Of a DNA stretch of 61,060 bases, positions 41,552-51,468 are shown piece after piece; position 1 is the stretch's first letter; every line of letters begins with the position of its first letter. The position numbers and the translations under genes are program-made. A model generated the notes under the pieces. That model was given only the letters and a program-made list of their open reading frames with translations, searched no databases and had not been told where the DNA came from. This DNA comes from Oligoflexia bacterium (lineage in GTDB: Bacteria > Bdellovibrionota > UBA1018 > CAIMNF01), in assembly GCA_903845155.1 (NCBI GenBank), contig CAIMWN010000232.1, positions 1 through 61,060 of the forward strand, in the 5' to 3' direction.

Positions 41552-44347
41552 TCACTTATATTGTTCGAATTGACTTCTGTCAGAGGCGTCTGGCGCCAGA
41601 TCCAGATAATTTCGAAATGCTTGAGCTGCCTTTTGTGAATCCCCGCTATCGCGGTATGCAAAACCCAATTTTTTATAAATATCAGGATTACCCCTATCGA
41701 GAGAGAGGGCTGCTTGATAAAGTGCAATTGCCGACGGAAATTGCCTCTTCAGATAATTCACATAACCCGCACCAATTTTTGCCTGTGCATTTTGGGGATC
41801 AAGTTCCATCGCTTTGACGAAACTCTTCATTGCTTCGTCGGGGTTATTTGCCTTTGCATAAATATTTCCCATTTCCACATGTGCTTTCACCAGTCTCGGA
41901 TTCAGCTTCAACTCATCCTCTAGTTCATGAAGGGCGTCTTTGGTTCGCCCTATTTTGGAATACAACTGCGATCTTCGATAATGAAGCTCCGGATAACGAG
42001 GAGAGACATCAAATACGCGGTCGAGTTCCTCGGTTGCGTGCTCGAAATCTGAATCTTTTAGGAAAATCTCAAACCGCTGTAAGTATCCAAATGGATCTGA
42101 ATTTTTCCGATCCGAATAAGCCTTTAGGGCGTCTAAAGCCTTCTTTTTGGCATCTTTTTTTGAAATCATTTGCCTTAAAAACACCAAGCCTTCAATTCGG
42201 TAACTCTCTGGATAATCGGGGTCAAGTTCAATAGCTTGACCCGTAAATTGCAAGGCCCGGTCATCATCATGAGCTAAGTAGTAGATTTCACCAATGGCGG
42301 TGAGTAGATCAGCTCTCGCCTTAGGCAATCGCGAAAGTTCATCTTGAATCCTTCCGACCGCGGCATCTACATTGTCTGTTTTGAGTAAGCATTTTGCAGC
42401 TCCCACAATTGCAGCAAAATTTGAGGGGTCTAACCGCTGCGCAAGCGAGTAAAAGAATTGAGCATCCTTGCACTGATCGAGCTCTCTTAAGGTATTTGCA
42501 TAAGAGGAGTACACTTCCGTATCGATTGAATCTCTGGCCATTGCCTTTTTGTAGAACGTAATCGCTTGTGAGTAATTTAACTGATAAAGCGCTAGGTCCC
42601 CGGCCAAACGATCAATAGAACTTTTAAGCTTTGGATGATTTCTGTAACGGGCTAAATATTTCTGCGCCTCTTCCCAATCATGATTTTTAATGAGCGCATC
42701 GATGAGCTTAATTGCTATCTCTCCGGCCTTTGGATTGATTGCTAGCGCCGTTCTAAAATTCCCAATTGCCTTTTGATATTCACCCGTTTGAAAAAACAAA
42801 TCTCCCATCTTTTCAAGCGGGACTTCAGACTTAGAAAAGGTGTCTTTCGCTTGAATAAGCACCGTAATTGCCTCGTGAATTTTGCCTGCACGCATGTCGC
42901 GATCACCCTCAAGAACGAGTGCATACATCTGGGCTAAGTTTTTATAGTGCGGATTCTTCGTCGCTTGAGAAAGCAGGGTGTAGTATTCCAACCGCAAGTC
43001 TTCGTTCTTGGGATCGATGCGAATAGCTTGTTCCAGTGATTTGATTGCTTCATCCGGTTGTTGATAAAGAAGTGCCAATTTTGAGCGATAAATCAGGGCC
43101 GAAACATACTCTTTAGGGCTTTGGTAAGATGGATTATTTGTTAAGAATTGAACATTGGCGAGCATACTCTTCAGTGTTCCGTTCTTTTCGGCAACCCTAA
43201 TTTCGCCTAAAATTGATTTTGCATGTTTCGGATTTAAATTAAGAGCCCGTTTGTACTCCGCAACTGCCTCATCGTATTCATTGTTTTCCTCATGAAGAAG
43301 CCCACGAAGGTAATATAGCTTGGGAATCGGCAAGGCCGTGGCCGGAATTTGGTTCAGGTATTTCATCGCATTGCTATATTCATGTTTTTGCTCGTAGAGC
43401 CAACCTACATAAAAATAAAGGATGGGATCAAACTTACCTGAGACTTTAGAATATTCTACTAACCGCTGAATGGCGGCATCGTATCTGCGTGATGCCGCTA
43501 AAAACTCAACTTCCGCCATGAGTGTTTCCACCAGATCTAAATCCTTAAGTCTGGACAACTCGATCAGCTTATTGATCACAGAGAATGTATTCTCATCCTT
43601 GTTGGATGAATCAATCAGATTTAAGTAGCTCGAAGCAAGCATTGCAAGTGCTTTTACGTTTTGTGGATCAAGTCTGAGCGAAAGTTGAAAAAAATCAGCT
43701 GCACGGCGATATCCCTGAACTGTATCCTCCATGTATGGCTTCATTCCTTCACCATAAATTTGAACACTTCTCTCAGGGTCAACCTTACCTGCGCCGCCCC
43801 CCGGAAGCTGTGGTCTTACTGGAACCATCACGACTTCAGGTCTACTTTTTGAGTCATCCTCATCGTCCATGATTTCATAGACCACAACAAATAACATCAT
43901 CATGACTAAAAATGATTTCTTAGGAACACTTAAACCTTTTTTCCCTTTGGGGGCAGGTCCATCTTTAGTCAGGAGTTCTTTCGGTCTTTCGAAGATGAGC
44001 GTTTCCTGCCGCTTAAAAGAATCATCTACTAAATCCTCTACCTCTTCAGGAAAGGATTCCTTCTCTTTAATTACAACTTCCGATTGAGTCTCAAAGAGTC
44101 GGGTCTTTTCATCCGATGGATCACTCGGTCTTTGATTATGTTCGAAAAGTATAGTCTTATCGTTTTCCTGAAAAAGCGCCTCGAACTCTTGGTACTCTTT
44201 TGCAGAAATAGCGACTAGATTTGGGTAAATAGAAATCTGGTCATCTTCGCAAACTTCGCCTTTAAGAATAAGCTGTTTCACTTCATCTTGGTCGATGGGT
44301 GAGCCTATATTTCCATTCTTAAATCGGATTACATATTGTTTAGACAT
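41552..44347 (-). CDS. TPR-repeat membrane protein at the end of the nuo operon
   Basis: The 931-residue protein has an N-terminal GYF_2-like domain (QYVIRFKNGNIG...IDQDEVKQLILKGE), an acidic stretch, one membrane helix near residue 150 (FLVMMMLFVVVYEIM), and then about 750 residues of tetratricopeptide repeats. Several repeats are canonical (YYLRGLLHEENNEYDEAVAEYKRAL, AKIGAGYVNYLKRQF and others). The N-terminus would be cytoplasmic and the TPR array periplasmic. It starts 3 bp after nuoN and is probably transcribed with complex I. TPR arrays mediate protein contacts; a role in assembly or in linking respiration to envelope machinery is a guess. Confidence 0.8.
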   Translation of the reverse strand: MSKQYVIRFKNGNIGSPIDQDEVKQLILKGEVCEDDQISIYPNLVAISAKEYQEFEALFQENDKTILFEHNQRPSDPSDEKTRLFETQSEVVIKEKESFPEEVEDLVDDSFKRQETLIFERPKELLTKDGPAPKGKKGLSVPKKSFLVMMMLFVVVYEIMDDEDDSKSRPEVVMVPVRPQLPGGGAGKVDPERSVQIYGEGMKPYMEDTVQGYRRAADFFQLSLRLDPQNVKALAMLASSYLNLIDSSNKDENTFSVINKLIELSRLKDLDLVETLMAEVEFLAASRRYDAAIQRLVEYSKVSGKFDPILYFYVGWLYEQKHEYSNAMKYLNQIPATALPIPKLYYLRGLLHEENNEYDEAVAEYKRALNLNPKHAKSILGEIRVAEKNGTLKSMLANVQFLTNNPSYQSPKEYVSALIYRSKLALLYQQPDEAIKSLEQAIRIDPKNEDLRLEYYTLLSQATKNPHYKNLAQMYALVLEGDRDMRAGKIHEAITVLIQAKDTFSKSEVPLEKMGDLFFQTGEYQKAIGNFRTALAINPKAGEIAIKLIDALIKNHDWEEAQKYLARYRNHPKLKSSIDRLAGDLALYQLNYSQAITFYKKAMARDSIDTEVYSSYANTLRELDQCKDAQFFYSLAQRLDPSNFAAIVGAAKCLLKTDNVDAAVGRIQDELSRLPKARADLLTAIGEIYYLAHDDDRALQFTGQAIELDPDYPESYRIEGLVFLRQMISKKDAKKKALDALKAYSDRKNSDPFGYLQRFEIFLKDSDFEHATEELDRVFDVSPRYPELHYRRSQLYSKIGRTKDALHELEDELKLNPRLVKAHVEMGNIYAKANNPDEAMKSFVKAMELDPQNAQAKIGAGYVNYLKRQFPSAIALYQAALSLDRGNPDIYKKLGFAYRDSGDSQKAAQAFRNYLDLAPDASDRSQFEQYK

Positions 44348-44350
44348 GTC

Positions 44351-45805
44351 TTAGTGTTGAAGCGGAATTCCTTTCAATAAATGAATGAGTGCGTTTGGCA
44401 TCACTCCGAGGGCAAATACAATTGCAGCAGATACCGCCACTACGGAGTGGCTCGCAACACTACCCTTCCATTCTGCAGCTGAGGGATCAGCATCGCGCAT
44501 TACCATCAAGGCAATGGGACGAAGGTATGCATACGCGCTCACTACTGCACAAAGAGCAGCGATCACTACATAGAAGACTTCTCCGGTATTTACAGAGGAA
44601 ATGAAGACAAAATATTTCGTAAAGAAACCGATCGTAAATGGCATTCCGGCCATAGAGAATAGAAACAAACTCCACATCACTACGTTAAATGGCTGCTTTT
44701 TCATTAACCCGGTCAAATCGATTAGCTCAACTCCTGCATCCAGTTTTGGTTCCGATTGACTAACGAGAACAAACAACCCGCAGGTCATCAGAGAATAGCC
44801 AAAAAGATAAATCCACACGGAGTAAATTAAATCTGGCTGATTCATTGATCCTAATAATCCGAGTAAGACATAACCCGTGTGAGAAATAGATGAGTAGGCG
44901 AGCATTCGTTTTAAATTGGTTTGAGTAATCACAATCGCACTACCAATAATTAGACTGAGCACGGCTGCCACCCTAATGAGTTGCTTCAACGTTTCAAAAT
45001 AGGGAGCGAGTTCAGGACTTTTGAAATCTGCAATGTGCAAAATTCTAGCTAGCACCACGAAAGAGGCAGTAGACATCACGGTTGCCATGATTCCTGTCAC
45101 TGATGTTGGTGACCCCTCATAGACATCGGGCTTCCAAAAATGAAAAGGGACTGCGGCAACTTTGAAGAGAAATGAGATAAGGATAAGGATGTGGCCCATA
45201 TAAAACAAAGTAAGATCACCTTGGGCCTTTTGAGACCAAGTATAAATTTCAGAAAGGTGGGTAGTTCCCGTTGCCCCGAAGATAAAAGAAGCCCCTAAAA
45301 GAAACACGGCTCCCACCACTCCGCCCAAAATAAAGTACTTAATAGCGGCTTCGTTCGATCTTGAATCATTGCGCCTAAATCCAGCCAGTGTGTATGCAGG
45401 TAGAGACATCACTTCAAGCGCAATAAAGGTAACCAGCAAATCCTTAGAACAAATGAGCACAGACGCACCTAAAATCAATATCAAGAGCAAATGATAGTAA
45501 TCGGAGAGGTGAATCTCTTCTTTAGTAAGGTAACGAGAGGTGCCAATGATAAAGAAAATTCCGAGACCGCATAGCAAAGACAAAGCGGTGGTTGTAAGAG
45601 CAGATATTTCAAACACTCCGTTGAACAGTGATTGTGGTGTTTCCACATTCACACTCATGGAAAGAAAAAGAGTAACCACCAAGGTCAATAATGCAAAAAT
45701 CTGAGCGGGTCTCTTCGTGTCTATTCTCACTACACTTACTAACATCGTAATGAGAATTCCCATCGAAAATGCAATCCATGGATAAGCGGGTTCAAGTTCA
45801 CTCAT
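44351..45805 (-). CDS. nuoN: NADH-quinone oxidoreductase subunit N
   Basis: NuoN is one of three antiporter-like proton-pumping subunits of complex I. The 484-residue protein has about 14 helices, the key glutamate in FIALEVMSLPAYTLAG (about residue 133), the lysine region FKVAAVPFHFWKPDVYEG (about 217-234) and LKRMLAYSSISHTGYVLLG. Canonical residues are intact. It follows nuoM by 2 bp and precedes the TPR gene. Confidence 0.95.
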   Translation of the reverse strand: MSELEPAYPWIAFSMGILITMLVSVVRIDTKRPAQIFALLTLVVTLFLSMSVNVETPQSLFNGVFEISALTTTALSLLCGLGIFFIIGTSRYLTKEEIHLSDYYHLLLILILGASVLICSKDLLVTFIALEVMSLPAYTLAGFRRNDSRSNEAAIKYFILGGVVGAVFLLGASFIFGATGTTHLSEIYTWSQKAQGDLTLFYMGHILILISFLFKVAAVPFHFWKPDVYEGSPTSVTGIMATVMSTASFVVLARILHIADFKSPELAPYFETLKQLIRVAAVLSLIIGSAIVITQTNLKRMLAYSSISHTGYVLLGLLGSMNQPDLIYSVWIYLFGYSLMTCGLFVLVSQSEPKLDAGVELIDLTGLMKKQPFNVVMWSLFLFSMAGMPFTIGFFTKYFVFISSVNTGEVFYVVIAALCAVVSAYAYLRPIALMVMRDADPSAAEWKGSVASHSVVAVSAAIVFALGVMPNALIHLLKGIPLQH

Positions 45806-45807
45806 AT

Positions 45808-47262
45808 TTAATTTCCCTTTAAAAATATTTCTGGCTGAAATCCGAAGTAAATCAGCATTAGTACCAAGACTGATAAAACAACTAGGTCGTACCCGGCCAG
45901 ATCCTTTGCTCCGGTATTAGAATTGATGGTGACGGTGGTGTTTTTACCAAAACCCAGTTGTTGATAGAATTTAAGCATATAGACAGCCCCTAGAATGACG
46001 CCAACCCCAGAGATGATCGTACACAGCGCACTTGCTGCATATGAATGAATCAAAACTAAAAACTCACCGGCAAAGTTGAGTGTGCCAGGCAAAGACATCG
46101 ACGCTAGGACGGCGATAAAAAAAACCGTAAATAACGTTGGATAAAGTTTTGCGAATCCGTGACTGGTTTCAAGACCAAGATCAGTTTGTCGTTCTTGAAT
46201 TAAATGCAAAATATAAAATAGCATGGCACTTACCAGCGTGTGCCCAACGCTAAGAAGTATTGCGGAAGCGTTACCGCCAGGATTGAACGTAAAGACGCCC
46301 ATCATTACAAAACCGAGGTGACTCACTGAGGAATAAGCAAGTAAGCTTTTCGAATCATTAGATCGAATCGCGAGAAATGCGGCGTAAACCACTGAAATTG
46401 CAGCGAGGGTAAGCAGAATACCTTGATATCCTTGGCTGGATTCAACAAAGATGGGGCTCACAAAACGAATGAATCCAAAAACACCGAGCTTAGAAAGGAT
46501 CGCAGACATCCAAATCGTGGCGGGCATCGGGGCCAGAGTATAGACATCTTTGAGCCAACCATGAAATGGAAAGAGAGGAACTTTAATTGCAAAGGCTAGA
46601 AAAAAGCCAATAAAACACCATTTCAGATTTGGTGAGTTTTTACCCGCCGTTGCCTGGATCAGATCGAATAAGTTACTCGAATAAATACCGGATTGTTCAT
46701 GATAAAGATTCACCAGATAAAATATCGACACGAGCATCAGGACAGAGCCCAGAAAGCTCATTAAGAAAAATCGAAAAACTGCGGTAGCTTTTGCCTGTTC
46801 GCCCCAAATACCCACCATAAAAATCATAGGAATAAAGACAGCTTCATAAGCGAGATAGAACACGATTAAGTCGGCACTTAAAAAAGCAGTATTTAAAGCG
46901 GAGACGAGAAAGAAACCAAGTGAAGTAAAAAGTCTCGGATTCTTTCGGTACCAAACACCTTTTAGACTAAATGCCAGGATCGCTACGATGGCATTTAATG
47001 CTACAAACCAGCCAGAAACTGAATCTAATCTAAAATTGAGCGAAACTCCAATTTCAGGAAGCCAAGCAAGTTTATGTTCAATTACTGCCGCCGAAGTGCT
47101 AGCAAAAAGTACGGGCGCCGCCTGATAAAGTGTGAGCGCCAAAATACAAAGGCTTGAAAAAACTGCGTAAAGGCGCTGAATGCCCTTGGGTATAAACCAA
47201 GCAAGCATAGAGGCCACCAAGGGAACAGTGAGAAGTACGGTGAGTGAATTATAGTTTACCAT
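45808..47262 (-). CDS. nuoM: NADH-quinone oxidoreductase subunit M
   Basis: NuoM is the second antiporter-like subunit. From the ATG at 47262 it is 484 residues; a TTG 9 bp upstream is the longer alternative. The proton-path glutamate is in FYLAYEAVFIPMIFMVG (about residue 135), the lysine in FAIKVPLFPFHGWLKD (about 225), and SLLAYSSVSHLGFVMMG follows. The start lies 14 bp inside the end of nuoL. All motifs normal. Confidence 0.95.
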   Translation of the reverse strand: MVNYNSLTVLLTVPLVASMLAWFIPKGIQRLYAVFSSLCILALTLYQAAPVLFASTSAAVIEHKLAWLPEIGVSLNFRLDSVSGWFVALNAIVAILAFSLKGVWYRKNPRLFTSLGFFLVSALNTAFLSADLIVFYLAYEAVFIPMIFMVGIWGEQAKATAVFRFFLMSFLGSVLMLVSIFYLVNLYHEQSGIYSSNLFDLIQATAGKNSPNLKWCFIGFFLAFAIKVPLFPFHGWLKDVYTLAPMPATIWMSAILSKLGVFGFIRFVSPIFVESSQGYQGILLTLAAISVVYAAFLAIRSNDSKSLLAYSSVSHLGFVMMGVFTFNPGGNASAILLSVGHTLVSAMLFYILHLIQERQTDLGLETSHGFAKLYPTLFTVFFIAVLASMSLPGTLNFAGEFLVLIHSYAASALCTIISGVGVILGAVYMLKFYQQLGFGKNTTVTINSNTGAKDLAGYDLVVLSVLVLMLIYFGFQPEIFLKGN

Positions 47263-49087
47263 ATTGTCCAACCCCCAAAAAAACCCAAGCCATTATGGCT
47301 ACAATCGCAATTAAAATCATCATCAGATAAGCCTGAGTTGAACCAACCTGTACCACTCGAAATAAATTTCCAGACAAACCCACTACGGCCGTGCTCCAGC
47401 GCAGTGTTCGCTGAACAATCATTTCTTCAACATAAGTAGTGAACCACTTTGAAAGTGTTCCGGTCCCTTTGGCAAAAACGCTCAAATATGCCAAATCAAC
47501 ACCCATTCCACTCATTAAAAATTGATTTGTTTTTTCTTCGCCTTCAAAATTCTTGTATTTTTGATAGGCAATTCCCGCCCCCAAACCAGCAAGAATTACA
47601 CTTGCAGCCATGACCATCATCTCTTGGCCACTATGCTCGTGGTGCTCTCCAAACCATCCTCCAACCAAAGATAAGACTCCAAGTACCATCAGTGGTATGG
47701 CCATCGTCATAGGAGCTTCGTGAATATGCTTTTGTTTTGCCGGATCAACACGCGATTTACCAAAGAACACCAAAACTAAAAGTCTCGTCATGTAGAAAGC
47801 GGTAAGAAAAGCACTTGCCGCGGCGATGATAAATAGCATTACGTTTCCGTGAGGCGAGCTGAGAGATTGCCACAGAATCTCGTCCTTAGAAAAAAAGCCA
47901 CTAAAAGGCGGCAGCCCTAAGATTGCAGCCCATCCTGCGATAAAGGTGATGGACGTAATCGGAAGCTTCGCTCTCAGTGCACCCATTTTGAAAATATTCT
48001 GTTCTTCATGCAGGGCGTGGATCACGCTTCCCGCACCCAAGAACAAGAGTGCCTTAAAAAATGCGTGAGTCATCACGTGGAACACACCACTCTCAAATGA
48101 ACCCACACCGCAGGCCAAAAACATAAATCCAAGCTGTGAAATAGTGGAATAAGCGAGGATCTTTTTAATATCGGTTTGCGCACAAGCCATGAGGGCAGCA
48201 ACAAATGCGGTGGTAACGCCAACCATTCCAATCACTGTTAACACAGTATTGGACGCTTCAATGATGGGAGAGAGTCTGGTTAATAAATAAATACCGCTCG
48301 TCACCATCGTTGCAGCATGAATGAGTGCAGAGACTGGTGTTGGACCAGCCATGGCATCAGGAAGCCAGGTGAAGAGAGGAATTTGTGCCGATTTTCCGGT
48401 GCAGGCAAAGAAAATCAGGAGACCAAATACGGTCGTAACATGAGGAGTGAGTGTTGCCTTTTGAAGGTCTATTAAATCAAGCGAGCCCACAAATTTATAG
48501 GCGATGAACATGGCGATTAAAAAACCAAGATCACCAATCCGATTCATGATGAAGGCCTTTTGCCCTGCCAACACCTTATCCTTATCTTGATACCAATATC
48601 CGATCAGCAAATAACTGGCGAGCCCAACGCCTTCCCAACCCAAAAAAACATGAGGAAGATTTGATCCCAACACCAGATTCAACATCATAAAACAAAATAA
48701 ATTCAGAAATGAGAAGTATTTAGCAGGCGTTTCATCTTCACTCATATAGCCAATGGAATAGAGATGAATCAATGAGCCTACGCCAGTAATAATCAAGACG
48801 AAGAGCGAACTCAACGAATCAAGTCTGAGCGCGAAACTGACGTTTAAACCACCTAGCTTCATCCATTGGAAGAGGGTTTGTTCGAAGAGTCTTCCATCTG
48901 CTGGAAGTTGCGAAAGCATATAATAGTAAGTACAAGCGACTAAAAATGCCGCAAACATGACTCCGGTCGCAATCACACCTGAGATCATGGCGGAAGATTT
49001 TTGTTCTGATCTTGCCATTTTGAGGTGATAAAAGCCGTTAAATAGAAATCCAATCAATGGTAAAAAAATGAGAAGTGATAATGACAC
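47249..49087 (-). CDS. nuoL: NADH-quinone oxidoreductase subunit L
   Basis: NuoL is the distal proton-pumping subunit with a lateral helix along the membrane arm. The 612-residue protein has VFLGWEGVGLASYLLIGYW (Glu near residue 150), GKSAQIPLFTWLPDAMAGP (Lys near 235), KILAYSTISQLGFM and GLPPFSGFFSKDEI. The C-terminal region (about 500-612) contains the amphipathic helix and a final anchor. The start is GTG with AGGGA upstream. It begins 1 bp after nuoK. Confidence 0.96.
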   Translation of the reverse strand: MSLSLLIFLPLIGFLFNGFYHLKMARSEQKSSAMISGVIATGVMFAAFLVACTYYYMLSQLPADGRLFEQTLFQWMKLGGLNVSFALRLDSLSSLFVLIITGVGSLIHLYSIGYMSEDETPAKYFSFLNLFCFMMLNLVLGSNLPHVFLGWEGVGLASYLLIGYWYQDKDKVLAGQKAFIMNRIGDLGFLIAMFIAYKFVGSLDLIDLQKATLTPHVTTVFGLLIFFACTGKSAQIPLFTWLPDAMAGPTPVSALIHAATMVTSGIYLLTRLSPIIEASNTVLTVIGMVGVTTAFVAALMACAQTDIKKILAYSTISQLGFMFLACGVGSFESGVFHVMTHAFFKALLFLGAGSVIHALHEEQNIFKMGALRAKLPITSITFIAGWAAILGLPPFSGFFSKDEILWQSLSSPHGNVMLFIIAAASAFLTAFYMTRLLVLVFFGKSRVDPAKQKHIHEAPMTMAIPLMVLGVLSLVGGWFGEHHEHSGQEMMVMAASVILAGLGAGIAYQKYKNFEGEEKTNQFLMSGMGVDLAYLSVFAKGTGTLSKWFTTYVEEMIVQRTLRWSTAVVGLSGNLFRVVQVGSTQAYLMMILIAIVAIMAWVFLGVGQYGKL

Positions 49088-49088
49088 C

Positions 49089-49403
49089 TTAGTCCCTCAA
49101 CATCTGGATTTGATCGGAATCCACCGTTTTTAAAGTTCGAAACATAGCAATGATCAGGCCTAGGCCGACTGCAGACTCTGCCGCAGCAACGGTCATTACA
49201 AATAATACAGTGATGTCGCCCTGAAGGGTTTGATGCATTCGCGAAAATGCAACAAAACTTAAGTTTACGGCGTTAAGCATCAGCTCCACACACATCAACA
49301 TCACTAAGAGATTTTTTCTAAGAATTACGCCCAGCAATCCTATCGCAAATACAATCATTGCGACCACCAGTAGCATCCACGGTTCAACCATTACTTCTGT
49401 CAT
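49089..49403 (-). CDS. nuoK: NADH-quinone oxidoreductase subunit K
   Basis: NuoK (104 residues, three helices) carries two buried glutamates essential for proton transfer, seen here in CVELMLNAVNLSF (about residue 39) and VAAAESAVGLGLII (about 75). Its ATG overlaps the nuoJ stop by 4 bp (ATGA). Confidence 0.96.
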   Translation of the reverse strand: MTEVMVEPWMLLVVAMIVFAIGLLGVILRKNLLVMLMCVELMLNAVNLSFVAFSRMHQTLQGDITVLFVMTVAAAESAVGLGLIIAMFRTLKTVDSDQIQMLRD

Positions 49404-49939
49404 ACACTGCTCCCCTTGAGTGACTTCCGTTTAGCAAGTGCTACGGTCGCGACAATGGCACCCAACAACAAAAACGAAGCAAGTTCGAAATGAAAACTGT
49501 AATCGGTAAAGAGCGCTTCAGAAATAACCTTAAAGTTTCCACCGAGCTCGTTAATTTTATCTTCAGTAAGATTACCCGTCGCCTGTATTTCTTTAGCCCT
49601 GAGAACCGTCTTGAGCAAAATTCCAAGTAATCCAATTACGCCAAACGTAGTAATTGCCTTAAATAGGCCCCCGCTTTCCTTCAAATCCAAAACGGGTGTG
49701 TCCGCATTGAGAAGCATAATTACAAATACAAACAAAACCATAATTGCGCCCGTGTAGACCATGATTTGTAGCGCAGCAACCAAGTGGGCGCCCATCACGG
49801 CGTAAAGGCCGGCGAATGAAAAGAAAACAAGAATGAGTGAAAACGCAGATGAAACCGGATTCTTTTTCAGGATCACGAAAATGGAACTGATGATTGCAAT
49901 AGTTGAGAAGGCCGAAAAAGCCACCATAGACCAGCTCAT
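49400..49939 (-). CDS. nuoJ: NADH-quinone oxidoreductase subunit J
   Basis: NuoJ (179 residues) has five helices, including the third with the conserved ALQIMVYTGAIMVLFVFVIM that shows the pi-bulge helix signature. A loop of about 45 residues precedes the last helix, FELASFLLLGAIVATVALAK. The ATG overlaps the nuoI stop (ATGA). Confidence 0.95.
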   Translation of the reverse strand: MSWSMVAFSAFSTIAIISSIFVILKKNPVSSAFSLILVFFSFAGLYAVMGAHLVAALQIMVYTGAIMVLFVFVIMLLNADTPVLDLKESGGLFKAITTFGVIGLLGILLKTVLRAKEIQATGNLTEDKINELGGNFKVISEALFTDYSFHFELASFLLLGAIVATVALAKRKSLKGSSV

Positions 49940-50382
49940 TTCTTATTCCCCCTCTGCTCGAGCAGGAAGTCCTTAGTATAGACCTCTCTGTGCTCTTGGC
50001 TCATTTCATAAATATTACTGAGTTTGATTGCGTCTTTTGGACAAGCTTCCTCGCACATACCGCAAAAACAACAGCGAAGAATATCAATTTCGAATTTAAT
50101 CGGATATTTTTCTTTGTCTTCACGCTCGCCGGCAACGATGTGAATGCATTCAGCAGGGCAAACCGTTGGGCAAAGCATACAAGCGGTGCAATTTTCAACC
50201 TCGTTTACGGTCTTAATATAATGTTGGCCGCGATATCTTGGCGAGTAATCTCTGCGTTGTTCCGGAAACTGGAGGGTAACCTTCTCGTGAAATAAAAAGT
50301 TTCTCAACGTGATCCAAAGACCGCGCACGATTTCTATCAAGTAGAACCGATTCAAAATGCCTGGTTTTCGTTGAGCAAGCAT
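49936..50382 (-). CDS. nuoI: NADH-quinone oxidoreductase subunit I
   Basis: NuoI carries clusters N6a and N6b on the way from the peripheral arm to quinone. The 148-residue protein has two CxxCxxCxxxCP motifs, CTACMLCPTVCP (about residue 62) and CCFCGMCEEACP (about 101). The N-terminal amphipathic region is present. It abuts nuoH with no gap. Confidence 0.96.
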   Translation of the reverse strand: MLAQRKPGILNRFYLIEIVRGLWITLRNFLFHEKVTLQFPEQRRDYSPRYRGQHYIKTVNEVENCTACMLCPTVCPAECIHIVAGEREDKEKYPIKFEIDILRCCFCGMCEEACPKDAIKLSNIYEMSQEHREVYTKDFLLEQRGNKK

Positions 50383-51468
50383 CTAGAGTACTCCTTTATA
50401 AATCAGAATTCCGGTAACGAAGAGATTTACGAGACCGAGAGGGAAAAGAACTTTCCAACCTAAATTCATCAGTTGATCAAATCTAAATCTTGGAAGCGTC
50501 CACCGAACCCATACAAAAAACCACATGAAAAAAGCCACCTTAATCACAAACGACACCCCTTGAAAGAGCACCGTAACGAGAAGGACATCCACTTGAGTGA
50601 TATTGGCAACTTGTTGCACCACCCAGGCAAGTCCTGGAAGCAGCTGCCATCCGCCGAAAAACAAGGTGGCGATCAAGGCAGACGCAACCGACATATTAAT
50701 GAATTCACCCATCATGAATAGAGCAAATTTCATGGAACCATACTCAAGGTGATATCCAGCAATCAACTCCGATTCACCTTCAGGCAAATCGAATGGCAAA
50801 CGATTGGTTTCAGCGAATACAGAAATGAGAAAGAGGAGAAAGCCAACTGGTTGTATAAAAATACCCCACTTTGGAACGTTAAGGCCGGCAACGGTAAAGA
50901 GTGTTTCGCCTTGTGCGGCGGCAATGTCGCCCAATCTCACACTTTGAAAAATCATCATCAAGCCCACAATTGACAAGCCAAGCGTCAACTCATAGCTAAT
51001 CATTTGTGCGGAACTTCTTAAACTACCTAAAAGCGAATACTTATTATTGGACGCCCATCCCGCCATTATAATTCCATAGACACCAAGTGAAGCAATCGCG
51101 AAACAGTAGAGTACGCCCACATCTAAATTAGCCACTTGAAAATTAAAATGATTTCCATCCATGCTGAGTGAGCCAGCGAAGGGGATGACCGCAAAAGTCA
51201 TGAATGCCGGGATCACCACTAGCCATGGTGCGATCGTATAGTAGAACTTATTTACGTGAGTGGGAGTGCTGTCTTCTTTAAAAATAAATTTAAGCACGTC
51301 GCAGGCTGCTTGAAACATTCCAAACGGCCCCATCCTGTTTGGCCCAAGTCTGTTTTGAATCAACGCCGATCCTCGTCGTTCGACAAAAAGCATGATAGGC
51401 ACCACTGCAAGCAATCCTGTTAATACAATTGCAACTTTGATCAGCATGAATGAAATTTCAGGGGTCAT
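50383..51468 (-). CDS. nuoH: NADH-quinone oxidoreductase subunit H
   Basis: NuoH forms the quinone-binding chamber with NuoB and NuoD. The 361-residue, eight-helix protein has VERRGSALIQNRLGPNR (about residue 30), ETNRLPFDLPEGESELIAGY (about 222), and FVWVRWTLPRFRFDQLM near the end. The ATG overlaps the nuoG stop by 4 bp. Length and motifs are normal. Confidence 0.96.
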   Translation of the reverse strand: MTPEISFMLIKVAIVLTGLLAVVPIMLFVERRGSALIQNRLGPNRMGPFGMFQAACDVLKFIFKEDSTPTHVNKFYYTIAPWLVVIPAFMTFAVIPFAGSLSMDGNHFNFQVANLDVGVLYCFAIASLGVYGIIMAGWASNNKYSLLGSLRSSAQMISYELTLGLSIVGLMMIFQSVRLGDIAAAQGETLFTVAGLNVPKWGIFIQPVGFLLFLISVFAETNRLPFDLPEGESELIAGYHLEYGSMKFALFMMGEFINMSVASALIATLFFGGWQLLPGLAWVVQQVANITQVDVLLVTVLFQGVSFVIKVAFFMWFFVWVRWTLPRFRFDQLMNLGWKVLFPLGLVNLFVTGILIYKGVL

